64,000 bases of DNA from Paracoccus solventivorans. GTDB lineage: Bacteria; Pseudomonadota; Alphaproteobacteria; Rhodobacterales; Rhodobacteraceae. Positions 46,424-54,557 of the stretch are shown here, piece after piece. Numbering within the stretch: the stretch's first letter is position 1; each line of letters starts with the position of its first letter. The DNA lies in contig NZ_FRCK01000008.1 of the NCBI RefSeq assembly GCF_900142875.1, positions 94,430-158,429 on the forward strand. The letters are read 5' to 3'. Below the pieces are notes generated by a model. It was not told the origin of the DNA and searched no databases. It saw only the letters and a list, made by a program, of their open reading frames with translations. The position numbers were made by a program, and so were the translations under genes.

Positions 46424-47206
46424 ATGGATCTGGGGATCAGGGGCAGGAAGGCGCTCGTCTGCGCGGCGTCCAGGGGGCTGGGCCGCGGCTGCGCCGAGGC
46501 GCTGGCGGCCGAGGGGGTCGAGTTGGTCATCAACGCCCGCGGCGCCGAGGACCTGGCCCGCACCGCGCAGGAGATCGCCGCGGCGCATGGCGTGCGGGTG
46601 ACCCCGGTCGCCGCCGACATCACCACCCCCGAGGGCCGCGCGCAGGTGCTCGAGGCGCTGGGCGGGCAGGCCGACATCCTGGTGACCAACGCCGGCGGCC
46701 CGCCGCCCGGCCACTGGACCGACTGGTCGCGCGAGGATTTCATCCGCGCCATCGACGCCAACATGCTGTCGGCGATCGCGCTGATGCAGGCGCTGGTGCC
46801 GGGGATGATGGATCGCGGCTGGGGCAGGGTGGTCAACATCACCTCGGCTGCGGTGCGCTCGCCCATCGGGCAGCTGGGGCTGTCGAACACCGCGCGCACC
46901 GGGCTGACGGGCTTTGTGGCGGGGATGTCGCGGCAGGTGGCGGAAAAGGGCGTCTGCGTGAACAACCTGCTGCCCGGCATCCACGACACCGATCGCGCCA
47001 CCTCGCTGGATCAGGGGGTGGCCGATGCGCAGGGGATCACTCCGGCCGAGGCCCGTGCCCGGCGCGAGGTCACCATCCCGACCCGCGACTATGGAAGGGC
47101 CGAGGATTTCGGCGCCGCCTGCGCCTTCCTGTGTTCGCAGCAGGCGCGGTTCATCGTGGGGCAGAACCTGCTGCTGGACGGCGGCGCGCTGAACGTCACC
47201 ATCTAG
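46424..47206 (+). CDS. Atypical short-chain dehydrogenase lacking the catalytic Tyr/Lys
   Basis: A 260-residue SDR fold. 'ALVCAASRGLGRGCAEAL' replaces the usual TGxxxGxG with a variant loop, and 'DILVTNAGGPPPGHW' is the NAG motif. In the active-site segment 'NITSAAVRSPIGQLGLSNTARTGLTGF' the serine (S141) is present but the YxxxK positions hold S154 and R158. This matches an SDR subgroup annotated as 3-oxoacyl-ACP-reductase-like whose chemistry is uncertain. The ATG at 46424 follows GGGGGAA. It is a single gene. Function cannot be assigned. Confidence 0.82.
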   Translation: MDLGIRGRKALVCAASRGLGRGCAEALAAEGVELVINARGAEDLARTAQEIAAAHGVRVTPVAADITTPEGRAQVLEALGGQADILVTNAGGPPPGHWTDWSREDFIRAIDANMLSAIALMQALVPGMMDRGWGRVVNITSAAVRSPIGQLGLSNTARTGLTGFVAGMSRQVAEKGVCVNNLLPGIHDTDRATSLDQGVADAQGITPAEARARREVTIPTRDYGRAEDFGAACAFLCSQQARFIVGQNLLLDGGALNVTI

Positions 47207-47280
47207 GCCGGAACCGCGCCCCCGGGCGGATGGTTTCCCCCGCAGGCGGCAGATGCCGCCCGCAGCAGGAGGAACCATCC

Positions 47281-47523
47281 ATGCCACGCGGAGACAAGGA
47301 CGCCTATACCGACAAGCAGAAGCGCAAGGCCGAGCATATCGCCGAAAGCTACGAGGACCGCGGCGCGTCCGAGAAACGGGCCGAGGAGATTGCCTGGGCC
47401 ACGGTCAACAAGCAGGACGGCGGCGGCAAGAAATCCGGCTCGGGCCGCTCGTCCACGCATGAGGAACGCTCGAAAGCCGCGAAGAAAGGCTGGGAAACCC
47501 GCCGCCGCAAGGGCAACGCCTGA
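47281..47523 (+). CDS. Small basic KGG-type protein
   Basis: An 80-residue, highly charged protein: 'PRGDKDAYTDKQKRKAEHIAESYEDRGASEKRAEEIAWATVNKQDGGGKKSG' then 'STHEERSKAAKKGWETRRRKGNA'. It looks like the short proteins often named plasmid stabilization protein or KGG-motif stress proteins, with a C-terminal KKGWETRR element. No hydrophobic core is seen, so it is probably partly disordered and may bind nucleic acid. An AGGAGGA ribosome-binding site precedes the ATG. There is no toxin partner beside it, so I do not support a plasmid-maintenance role. Confidence 0.72.
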   Translation: MPRGDKDAYTDKQKRKAEHIAESYEDRGASEKRAEEIAWATVNKQDGGGKKSGSGRSSTHEERSKAAKKGWETRRRKGNA

Positions 47524-47528
47524 CGCTT

Positions 47529-47577
47529 CGCGCTTCTTCCTTGCCCAAATATCCCGGGGTCCGGGGCCGCGCCCCGG
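47529..47577. repeat. REP-like element, copy G
   Basis: CTTCTTCCTTGCCCAAATATCCCGGGG then the hairpin CCGGGGCCGCGCCCCGG, 6 bp past the small basic gene and before the convergent CAP lipoprotein. Confidence 0.7.
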
Positions 47578-47602
47578 TCGGGCGCCGCCGTAAGCGGGCG
47601 GC

Positions 47603-48118
47603 TCAGGCCCCGATCAGCATCGTCCACCAGATCTTGTTCGACGGCTCCTGGAACCAGCCCATCCCCAGCTCGCGCGCGGCCGGGTCCATGATCAGGTCGC
47701 GGGTGTCGCGGGTCTGCATCCAAGCGTTCAGGGTGGCGATCTCGTTCTCGTAGGTTTCGGAAATATCCTCGCCCAGCAACGAGCCGGCGTAGCCCTGCCG
47801 CCGCACCCGGTCCAGCGGCGACGACCCGTCCGAACCGAAATGCCAAGCCCGGTTCTGCGCCGACATGTCGCGGGAATGGGCCATGGCGGCGGCGGCCAGC
47901 TGCGGGTTCAGGGTCAGCGGCTGCATCCCCTGCTGGCTGCGCAGCAGGTTGATCTGGGTCAGCACCCGGTTCGGGATCTGCGCCTGATCCATCGGGGTGA
48001 TGCGATAGGCGGTCGGGATCGGCTGGCCGTCCGGGCCGATCTGGGGCGGGGGCGCGATGGCGCAGGCCGACAGCGTCATCATCAGCGCGATGCCGGCGGC
48101 AAGGGTCAGCTTGGTCAT
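47603..48118 (-). CDS. CAP (SCP/PR1) domain lipoprotein
   Basis: A 171-residue lipoprotein with lipobox 'LSAC' (C19). The CAP domain has 'VLTQINLLRSQQGMQPLTLNPQLAAAAMAHSRDMSAQNRAWHFGSDGSSPLDRVRRQGY' (with the CAP helix and a His), 'LLGEDISETY' in place of the usual GENI, and 'AARELGMGWFQEPSNKIWWTMLIGA' at the end. Bacterial CAP proteins are envelope-associated, with unclear enzymatic roles. It stands alone, downstream of iscR on the same strand with 144 bp between. Confidence 0.87.
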   Translation of the reverse strand: MTKLTLAAGIALMMTLSACAIAPPPQIGPDGQPIPTAYRITPMDQAQIPNRVLTQINLLRSQQGMQPLTLNPQLAAAAMAHSRDMSAQNRAWHFGSDGSSPLDRVRRQGYAGSLLGEDISETYENEIATLNAWMQTRDTRDLIMDPAARELGMGWFQEPSNKIWWTMLIGA

Positions 48119-48262
48119 CTTGGTGCATCCGTCCTTGAAACTTCCGCCCGATTATCGGGCTGCGCGCCGGGCTTCAAATGCAGGATTGCGTGATCCGGCG
48201 CGCTTGCGGCCGGGGCGTGGCATCCTTGCACCCCCGGCCGGGGGCCGCGGCCGGGCGCGCGG

Positions 48263-48733
48263 TCAGGCGGGGGCGTCGGCCTCGTCCTCGACCGACAGGA
48301 TCGCGGGCACGGCCGGGCAGGGCAGCAGGGTGTTGCCCGCCACGTCGGCCAGGGTGTTGCTGTGCAGGAACACGTAGACATGCGCCGACAGCCCCTCCCA
48401 CAGCCGGTTGCTCAGTGATTGTGCACGCGTCCCGCTGCTGCCGCCCGAGGCCCCGGCGCCGACATGCAGCGCGCTGACGGTCTCGTCCACCGCACCCAGC
48501 ACATCGGCGATGCGGATGGATTCGGGAGTGCGCGCCAGCCGGTAGCCGCCGCCCGGGCCGCGCACGCTTTCGACCAGCCCCGCCCGGCGCAGCCGCACGA
48601 ACAGCTGTTCGAGATAGGGCAGCGAGATGTTCTGCCGCCGCGAGATCTCGGCCAAGGTCGTCAGATTGCCCGGGCTGGTGGCCAGATCCACCAGCGCGAC
48701 CATGGCATAGCGGCCTTTTGTGGAAAGCTTCAT
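48263..48733 (-). CDS. iscR: Rrf2 family regulator IscR, single-cysteine type
   Basis: A 156-residue Rrf2 regulator of iron-sulfur cluster genes. The winged HTH is 'MKLSTKGRYAMVALVDLA', 'TLAEISRRQNISLPYLEQLFVRLRRAGLVESVRGPGGGYRLAR'. The region that holds three clustered cysteines in Escherichia coli IscR (C92, C98, C104) reads here 'ALHVGAGASGGSSGTRAQSL' with none, and the only cysteine is C139. One-cysteine IscR proteins are known in Rhodobacter, where cluster ligation differs. It is divergent from an alpha/beta hydrolase gene. The isc/suf operon is not in the window. Confidence 0.87.
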   Translation of the reverse strand: MKLSTKGRYAMVALVDLATSPGNLTTLAEISRRQNISLPYLEQLFVRLRRAGLVESVRGPGGGYRLARTPESIRIADVLGAVDETVSALHVGAGASGGSSGTRAQSLSNRLWEGLSAHVYVFLHSNTLADVAGNTLLPCPAVPAILSVEDEADAPA

Positions 48734-48961
48734 CGGCGCCCCCTCGACTACCAGTCCCCGCCCGACCGATCCCCGCCGCAGGCCGGGGGCGGGCGTTGAC
48801 GCCTGCGCGGAGCCTGCGCTAAGCCCTTGGGGCCGTTTCTTGCGAAAACCGGTCGCGCACACCAGATTGCGGTCTAATGATTGCGTTCTGCTGCGTCAAG
48901 GAAACCGGGCGGGTCGCGGATCGCACCCCGTCCACGCGGCGACCAGCCGATTAGGAGTGTC

Positions 48962-49621
48962 ATGCCCGAGCTTATCTTTCCCGGTCCCGAGGGTCGGCTG
49001 GAAGGCCGCTACCATCCGCAACCCAAGCCCGATGCGCCGCTGGCCATCGTGCTGCATCCGCACCCGCAGTTCGGGGGCACGATGAACAACCGGGTGGTCT
49101 ACAACCTGCACTATGCCTTTCACCGCATGGGCTTCACCGTGCTGCGCTTCAACTTCCGCGGCGTCGGCCGCAGCCAGGGCGAATTCGACCAGGGCGTGGG
49201 CGAGCTGTCCGATGCCGCCTCGGCGCTGGATTACCTGCAGGCGATGAACCCGAACTCGAAACACTGCTGGGTGGCGGGGTTCAGCTTCGGTGCCTGGATC
49301 GGGATGCAGCTGCTGATGCGGCGCCCCGAGATCACCGGCTTCATCAGCGTGGCGCCGCCGGCGAACATGTATGATTTCAGCTTCCTGGCGCCGTGCCCGG
49401 CCTCGGGGCTGATCATCCACGGCACTGCCGACCGGGTGGCGCCCCCCAAGGACACCGAAGGGCTGGTCGGCAAGCTGCGCGAGCAGAAGGGCATCACCAT
49501 CACCCACGAGACCATCGAAGGCGCCGATCATTTCTTCCGCGACGATGAGGCGCACATGAAGCCGATGATCGATTCGGTGCAGGCCTATGTGCGGCGGCGG
49601 CTGACCGAGACCACCCGCTGA
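48962..49621 (+). CDS. Alpha/beta hydrolase
   Basis: A 219-residue hydrolase of the COG2945 type: 'LHPHPQFGGTMNNRVVYNLHYAFHRMGFTVLRFNFRGVGRSQGEFDQGVGE' is the family N-terminal half, 'VAGFSFGAWIGMQL' has the nucleophile S108, 'IIHGTADRVAPP' supplies the Asp, and 'IEGADHFFRDDE' the His. Substrate unknown. In Rhodobacterales I recall a gene of this kind between iscR and suf genes. Here it is divergent from iscR with 228 bp between and followed by icd. Regulation by IscR is plausible but unproven. Confidence 0.87.
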   Translation: MPELIFPGPEGRLEGRYHPQPKPDAPLAIVLHPHPQFGGTMNNRVVYNLHYAFHRMGFTVLRFNFRGVGRSQGEFDQGVGELSDAASALDYLQAMNPNSKHCWVAGFSFGAWIGMQLLMRRPEITGFISVAPPANMYDFSFLAPCPASGLIIHGTADRVAPPKDTEGLVGKLREQKGITITHETIEGADHFFRDDEAHMKPMIDSVQAYVRRRLTETTR

Positions 49622-49696
49622 GGACCGGCGGCGGCGCAGCCCAAGGTTGCGCCGCCCGCCTGCCCGGGCCCATGCCGCGACGGGCTGCGGCATAAA

Positions 49697-49714
49697 TGTA
49701 TACCACGGCATACA
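49697..49714. promoter_or_regulatory. Palindrome upstream of icd
   Basis: TGTAT-ACCACGGC-ATACA, 69 bp before the icd start. The embedded GTATACCAC also occurs upstream of the decarboxylase gene (13114 region). It may be an operator or part of the icd promoter. Confidence 0.3.
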
Positions 49715-49782
49715 AGCCTTCCCCTCGCGCAAGTTCTGGGCTATAGGCGCCGCAGACCGACTTCCACTGCAAGGGGCGCCAC

Positions 49783-50997
49783 ATGACCAAGATCAAGGTA
49801 GACAACCCCGTCGTCGAGCTCGACGGCGACGAGATGACCCGGATCATCTGGGATTTCATCAAGCAGAAGCTGATCCTGCCCTATCTCGACATCGACCTGA
49901 AATACTACGACCTCGGCATCGAGCATCGCGACGCGACCGAGGATCAGGTGACCATCGACGCCGCCAACGCCATCAAGCAATACGGCGTCGGCGTGAAATG
50001 CGCGACCATCACCCCGGATGAAGCGCGGGTCGAAGAGTTCGGCCTGAAGAAGATGTGGAAGTCGCCGAACGGCACCATCCGCAACATCCTGGGCGGGGTG
50101 ATCTTCCGCGAGCCGATCATCTGCAAGAACGTGCCGCGGCTGGTGCCGCACTGGACCCAGCCGGTGATCGTCGGCCGCCACGCTTTCGGCGACCAGTACA
50201 AGGCCACCGATTTCCGCTTCCCCGGCAAGGGCAAGCTGACGATCAAGTTCGTCGGCGAGGATGGCGAGACCATCGAGCACGAGGTGTTCGACGCCCCGTC
50301 CTCGGGTGTGGCCATGGCGATGTACAACCTGGACGATTCGATCCGCGACTTTGCCCGCGCCTCGATGAATTACGGCTTGCTGCGCAACTATCCGGTCTAC
50401 CTGTCCACCAAGAACACCATCCTGAAAGCCTATGACGGCCGCTTCAAGGACCTGTTCCAGGAGGTCTACGAGGCCGAGTTCGAGGACAAGTTCAAGAAGG
50501 CCGGCATCACCTATGAGCACCGGCTGATCGACGACATGGTGGCCTCGAACCTGAAATGGTCGGGCGGCTATGTCTGGGCCTGCAAGAACTACGACGGCGA
50601 CGTGCAGTCCGATACCGTCGCGCAAGGGTTCGGCTCGCTTGGCCTGATGACCTCGGTGCTGATGACGCCGGACGGGCAGACCGTCGAGGCCGAGGCCGCG
50701 CATGGTACGGTGACCCGCCACTATCGCCAGCATCAGGCGGGCAAGGAAACCTCGACCAACTCGATCGCGTCGATCTACGCCTGGACCGGCGGGCTGAAGC
50801 ACCGCGCCAAGCTGGACGGCAACGACGCGCTGATGCGGTTCGCCGAAACGCTGGAGCGGGTGACCGTGCAGGCGGTCGAGGACGGCCACATGACCAAGGA
50901 CCTGGCGCTGCTGGTCGGCCCGGAACAGAAATGGCTGTCGACCATGGGTTACCTGGAAAAGGTCGACGAATACCTGAACAAGGCGCTGGCTGGCTGA
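49783..50997 (+). CDS. icd: NADP-dependent isocitrate dehydrogenase
   Basis: A 404-residue monomer-length subunit of the eukaryote-like, homodimeric NADP-ICDH (subfamily II) used by alphaproteobacteria. '[26 protein letters not shown]' is the N-terminal signature, '[20 protein letters not shown]' the isocitrate-binding segment, '[14 protein letters not shown]' and '[30 protein letters not shown]' the metal and substrate loops, and '[17 protein letters not shown]' the NADP site. It works in the TCA cycle. It is a single gene, ended by a perfect palindromic terminator. Confidence 0.97.
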   Translation: MTKIKVDNPVVELDGDEMTRIIWDFIKQKLILPYLDIDLKYYDLGIEHRDATEDQVTIDAANAIKQYGVGVKCATITPDEARVEEFGLKKMWKSPNGTIRNILGGVIFREPIICKNVPRLVPHWTQPVIVGRHAFGDQYKATDFRFPGKGKLTIKFVGEDGETIEHEVFDAPSSGVAMAMYNLDDSIRDFARASMNYGLLRNYPVYLSTKNTILKAYDGRFKDLFQEVYEAEFEDKFKKAGITYEHRLIDDMVASNLKWSGGYVWACKNYDGDVQSDTVAQGFGSLGLMTSVLMTPDGQTVEAEAAHGTVTRHYRQHQAGKETSTNSIASIYAWTGGLKHRAKLDGNDALMRFAETLERVTVQAVEDGHMTKDLALLVGPEQKWLSTMGYLEKVDEYLNKALAG

Positions 50998-51021
50998 GAC
51001 CGGCGGGCAAAAAGCGACAGG

Positions 51022-51043
51022 CGGCCGGGCAATTGCCCGGCCG
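51022..51043. terminator. Bidirectional terminator between icd and the MBL gene
   Basis: Perfect palindrome with arms CGGCCGGGC and GCCCGGCCG around AATT, with CAAAAA on the left and GTCTTGCGTTT on the right, serving both convergent genes. Confidence 0.7.
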
Positions 51044-51052
51044 TCTTGCGTT

Positions 51053-51841
51053 TCAATCGGCGGGGCCCTTGGGGTCGTCGCTGCCGGGATACCAGTCCAC
51101 GATGGCGACCTGCGTCTGCGAGCCGGCAGCGCGCAGCTTTTCCGCGAACTCGGCCGGGTCGTTGCCGCGGTGATGATAGGGGATCACCAGCCGCGGCGCC
51201 ATCGCGGCCACGCCCTCGACCGCCTGGTCGATGCTCATGGTGTAGGGCAGGTTCATCGGCACGAAGGCCAGCGCGATGTCTTGCTGGGCCATGAACTCGG
51301 GCGTCGCCTCGGTGTCGCCGGCGATATAGATGCGGCCGTGTTCGGCCGAGCTCAGCACATAGCCGTTGTCGCGCCCCTGCGGGTGATACTGGGTGCGCTC
51401 GGGGGTGATGTTGTAGGCGGGCACCGCCTCGATCTTGATGCCCGCGATCTCGCCGCTGTCGCCGTTCTTCATGACGGTGGCGCGGGCGCGCAAGTCTTCG
51501 GGCAGTTTTTCGGCCACCGCCGGGTTCACCACCAGCGCCACGCCGTCGGTCACTACCGCGGCCAGCACCTCGGGGTCGAAATGGTCGCCGTGTTCATGGG
51601 TGACCAGCACCGCGGCCATCGGCCCGGCCGCGGCATAGCGGTCGGCCCCGCCCACCGGGTCGACCAGGATATTCTGCCCGCCCAGCGTCAGCATCAGGCT
51701 GGCATGTTCGAAGGGGGTCAGGAAACCGGGCGCGGCGGCAGGGGTTGGGGCTGCTGCCTGCGCCCGCAGTGCCGCGGGCAGCGCGGCGGCGGCGGTGCAG
51801 GCCAGCGCGCCGGCCAGGGTCTGGCGTCGATTCAGGTCCAT
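51053..51841 (-). CDS. Tat-exported MBL-fold metal-dependent hydrolase
   Basis: A 262-residue metallo-beta-lactamase-fold protein (UlaG-like). The N terminus '[28 protein letters not shown]' is a twin-arginine-type signal. Metal ligands are in '[15 protein letters not shown]' (HxHxDH), '[13 protein letters not shown]' (the bridging Asp) and '[12 protein letters not shown]' (the last His). The start at 51841 gives the Tat motif at the right distance, and the longer frame upstream adds unlikely sequence. Substrate unknown. It is divergent from purQ. Confidence 0.87.
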   Translation of the reverse strand: MDLNRRQTLAGALACTAAAALPAALRAQAAAPTPAAAPGFLTPFEHASLMLTLGGQNILVDPVGGADRYAAAGPMAAVLVTHEHGDHFDPEVLAAVVTDGVALVVNPAVAEKLPEDLRARATVMKNGDSGEIAGIKIEAVPAYNITPERTQYHPQGRDNGYVLSSAEHGRIYIAGDTEATPEFMAQQDIALAFVPMNLPYTMSIDQAVEGVAAMAPRLVIPYHHRGNDPAEFAEKLRAAGSQTQVAIVDWYPGSDDPKGPAD

Positions 51842-51969
51842 GGGGTCGTCCTTTGGCTGGAACTCCGCTTGCGGAAACCGCGGCGCGGCGGTCCGAGTTC
51901 CCCGGCCACCCTTTTCCCGGAGGGCCGCACACGCTATCTGCATCCCATGGCCAGAGTGGAGCGCGCCCG

Positions 51970-52638
51970 ATGAAAGCAGCCGTCATCACATTTCCCGGTT
52001 CCAACTGCGACCGCGACCTTGCGGTGGCGCTGGAGGCCGCCGGTGCCGAGGTGGCGCGGGTCTGGCACAAGGACGACGCCCTGCCCGAGGGCACCGATCT
52101 GGTGGCGGTGCCGGGCGGGTTCTCGTTCGGGGACTATCTGCGCTGCGGCGCCATCGCCGCGCGCTCGCCCGTCGCCCGCGCGATCCGCGACCATGCGACG
52201 CGGGGCGGCTATGTGCTGGGGGTCTGCAACGGTTTCCAGGTGCTGACCGAGCTGGGGCTGCTGCCGGGCGCGCTGATGCGCAACGCCGGGCTGACCTTCA
52301 TCTGCAAGGATGCGCCGCTGCGGGTCGCCTCGCGTGAGAACGATTTCCTGTCGGCCTTTGCCGAGGGTGAAGAGATCAGCCTGCCCGTCGCCCATCACGA
52401 CGGCAATTACCAGATCGACCCCGAGGGGCTGGCAAGGCTGCGGGCCGAGGGGCGTATCGCCCTGACCTATCGGGGAAAACTGAACGGCTCGGTCGCCGAT
52501 ATCGCCGGGGTGCTGTCGGAAAACCGCCGGGTTCTGGGGATGATGCCGCACCCCGAGCGCGCCTCCGAGACCGCGCATGGCGGCGCCGACGGGGCGCGGC
52601 TGTTCCGCGGCCTGATCGATTCCACGGTCGCGGTCTGA
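51970..52638 (+). CDS. purQ: Phosphoribosylformylglycinamidine synthase, glutaminase subunit
   Basis: The glutamine amidotransferase subunit of FGAM synthase (with PurL and PurS) in purine synthesis. Of 222 residues, '[14 protein letters not shown]' is the PurQ start, '[20 protein letters not shown]' the family motif, C86 in '[11 protein letters not shown]' the nucleophile, and 'MMPHPERA' contributes the His-Glu dyad. purS and purL are not adjacent here. It starts with an ATG preceded by GGAGCG. Confidence 0.96.
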   Translation: MKAAVITFPGSNCDRDLAVALEAAGAEVARVWHKDDALPEGTDLVAVPGGFSFGDYLRCGAIAARSPVARAIRDHATRGGYVLGVCNGFQVLTELGLLPGALMRNAGLTFICKDAPLRVASRENDFLSAFAEGEEISLPVAHHDGNYQIDPEGLARLRAEGRIALTYRGKLNGSVADIAGVLSENRRVLGMMPHPERASETAHGGADGARLFRGLIDSTVAV

Positions 52639-52701
52639 GCCGCGACTTGCGCTCTGGCCGCTGCGGGCTGTCGCCGGGGGGCGCGGCAGCCCTGCAACCG
52701 C

Positions 52702-52730
52702 TTGAGCGGCCAGCCGGTTTTACCTAGATT
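52702..52730 (+). promoter_or_regulatory. Predicted promoter for a leaderless sensor-kinase mRNA
   Basis: TTGAGC (52702-52707), 17-base spacer, TAGATT (52725-52730). The expected transcription start (about 7 bases on) coincides with the ATG at 52737, and no Shine-Dalgarno sequence lies before that ATG. Confidence 0.45.
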
Positions 52731-52736
52731 GTTACC

Positions 52737-54542
52737 ATGGCAGCCAGCGGCCGAGAGATTGAGCAAGAACCGACCGATCCCGCCGCGCAACGTGTCCGGG
52801 CGACGGCGGGCGCGCGTCTGGTCAATCGCATCGGCATCCTGGGGCTGCTGATTGCCGCCATCGGCGCGATCTGGTGGACGAACGTCTGGCTGACCGACCG
52901 GTTTTCCGAAAGCACCCGGGTGCGGGCCGAACTGCGTTCGGCGCTGTTCACCGGCAACCTACTGTCGGAATTGCAGCGCACCTCGGTGGTGCCGCTGCTG
53001 CTGGCGCGCGACCCGGCGCTGATCGGGTCGCTGAGCAACAAGGACTATGCGACGATCTCGGCCCGGCTGATCGCGGCGCAAAAGGAAATCGCCGTCGCCT
53101 CGATCCGGCTGCTGGACAATTCGGGCCGGGTGGTGGGGGCCACCGACCGCAAGCTGCTGGGCGCGAATTACGTGCTGTCGCCGTTCTACGTCGAGGCGCT
53201 GCGCACCAACGACACCGTGTTCACCGTGTCGCCTGCCGACAGCGGCGGGTTCGAGTTCGCCTATTCCCGCGCCGTGGTCAGCGAGGGACGCTCGTTGGGG
53301 GTGATCGTGGTCGGCGCCGATCTGGGGCGGCTGGAGCGGTCCTGGGGCGGGGTGCAGGATGCGGTCGCAGTCACCGACAGCTCGGGGCAGATCATCCTGG
53401 CGACCGAATCGCGCTGGCGCGGGCGCACGCTGGATGATGCGCTGGCGGTGCGATCCGCCCCCTCGGCGATCGAGCGGGCCTATCAGGTCACCGCCGACTG
53501 GACCAACCGCCCGGCCGACGCCTATGTCGGCGGCAAGGCGGTGATGCAGACCCAGACTCGCATCCCGTTCCGCGGTTGGCGGATGACCCTGTTCACCACC
53601 TATGATTCGATCCGCGACCGGGTGAACACCTTCCTGGCGCTGGAAATCATGGGGTTCGCGATCCTGCTGGCGCTGGGGTTCTATCTGCTATCCCGCCGCG
53701 CCCGGGTGCAGTCCGCCCGCTACCGCCGCGAATCCGCCGACCTGCGGGCGCTGAACACCCGCCTGACCCGCGAGATCGCCGAGCGCGAGCGGGTGCAGCG
53801 CGAGCTGCGCGTGGCCGAGCAGACGGTGCAGCAGGCCTCGAAACTGGCGGCGCTGGGGGAAATGTCGGCCAGCGTCAGCCACGAGCTGAACCAGCCGCTT
53901 GCGGCGATGAAGACCTATCTGGCCGGCTCACGGCTGCTGCTGGAACGGGGGCGGGATACCGAGGCGATGACCTCGTTCCAGCGCATCGACGACCTGCTGG
54001 ACCGGATGGGCGCGATCACAAAGCAGCTGAAATCCTATGCCCGCAAGGGCGGCGAGGCGTTCGAGCCGGTGGACCTGCGCGCCGCGCTGTCCAGCGCTCT
54101 GACCATGATGGAGCCGCAGCTGCGCACCCGGCGGGTGCGGCTGCAGCGCAGCGTCCCGTCCGAGCCGGTGATGGTGTTCTGCGACCGCATCCGGCTGGAA
54201 CAGGTCATCATCAACCTGGTGCGCAACGCGCTGGACGCCACCAAGACCGTGCGCGACGCCTCGATCGAGCTGGTGGTCAACAAGCTGTCACACGCGCATT
54301 TGTCTGTCCGGGACAATGGCCCCGGCGTAGACGATCTGGAAAAACTTTTTGAACCCTTCTGGACGACCAAGAGCCCCGGCGAGGGAACCGGGCTGGGGCT
54401 GGCGATCTCGTCCGGGATCGTGGCCGATTTCGGCGGCAGGCTGACCGCGCACAACCGCCAGGGCGGCGGTGCGGTGTTCGACGTCGACCTGCCGCTTTAC
54501 GAACCTGCCCGGCATGGCGCCAAGCCGCTGGCTGCCGAGTGA
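52737..54542 (+). CDS. dctB: DctB-type membrane sensor histidine kinase
   Basis: A 601-residue sensor kinase. TM1 is about residues 31-52 ('IGILGLLIAAIGAIWWTNVWL'). The periplasmic part (53-300) is a double-PDC sensor with 'SIRLLDNSGRVVGATDRKLLGANYVLSPFYVEALR'. TM2 is about 302-320. A coiled coil then leads to H382 in 'GEMSASVSHELNQPLAAMKTYLAGS', the DctB-type H-box, and the HATPase 'NLVRNALDATKTV', 'DNGPGVDDLEKLFEPFWTTKSPGEGTGLGLAIS'. DctB senses C4-dicarboxylates, but no dicarboxylate transporter gene lies here, so the ligand is inferred. The response regulator follows after 15 bp. Confidence 0.87.
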   Translation: MAASGREIEQEPTDPAAQRVRATAGARLVNRIGILGLLIAAIGAIWWTNVWLTDRFSESTRVRAELRSALFTGNLLSELQRTSVVPLLLARDPALIGSLSNKDYATISARLIAAQKEIAVASIRLLDNSGRVVGATDRKLLGANYVLSPFYVEALRTNDTVFTVSPADSGGFEFAYSRAVVSEGRSLGVIVVGADLGRLERSWGGVQDAVAVTDSSGQIILATESRWRGRTLDDALAVRSAPSAIERAYQVTADWTNRPADAYVGGKAVMQTQTRIPFRGWRMTLFTTYDSIRDRVNTFLALEIMGFAILLALGFYLLSRRARVQSARYRRESADLRALNTRLTREIAERERVQRELRVAEQTVQQASKLAALGEMSASVSHELNQPLAAMKTYLAGSRLLLERGRDTEAMTSFQRIDDLLDRMGAITKQLKSYARKGGEAFEPVDLRAALSSALTMMEPQLRTRRVRLQRSVPSEPVMVFCDRIRLEQVIINLVRNALDATKTVRDASIELVVNKLSHAHLSVRDNGPGVDDLEKLFEPFWTTKSPGEGTGLGLAISSGIVADFGGRLTAHNRQGGGAVFDVDLPLYEPARHGAKPLAAE

Positions 54543-54557
54543 CGAAAGGATAATGGC

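Noticed and set aside
47281..47523. Plasmid stabilisation or toxin-antitoxin gene
   Set aside because: Although similar short proteins carry that name, there is no partner gene and no plasmid feature around it.
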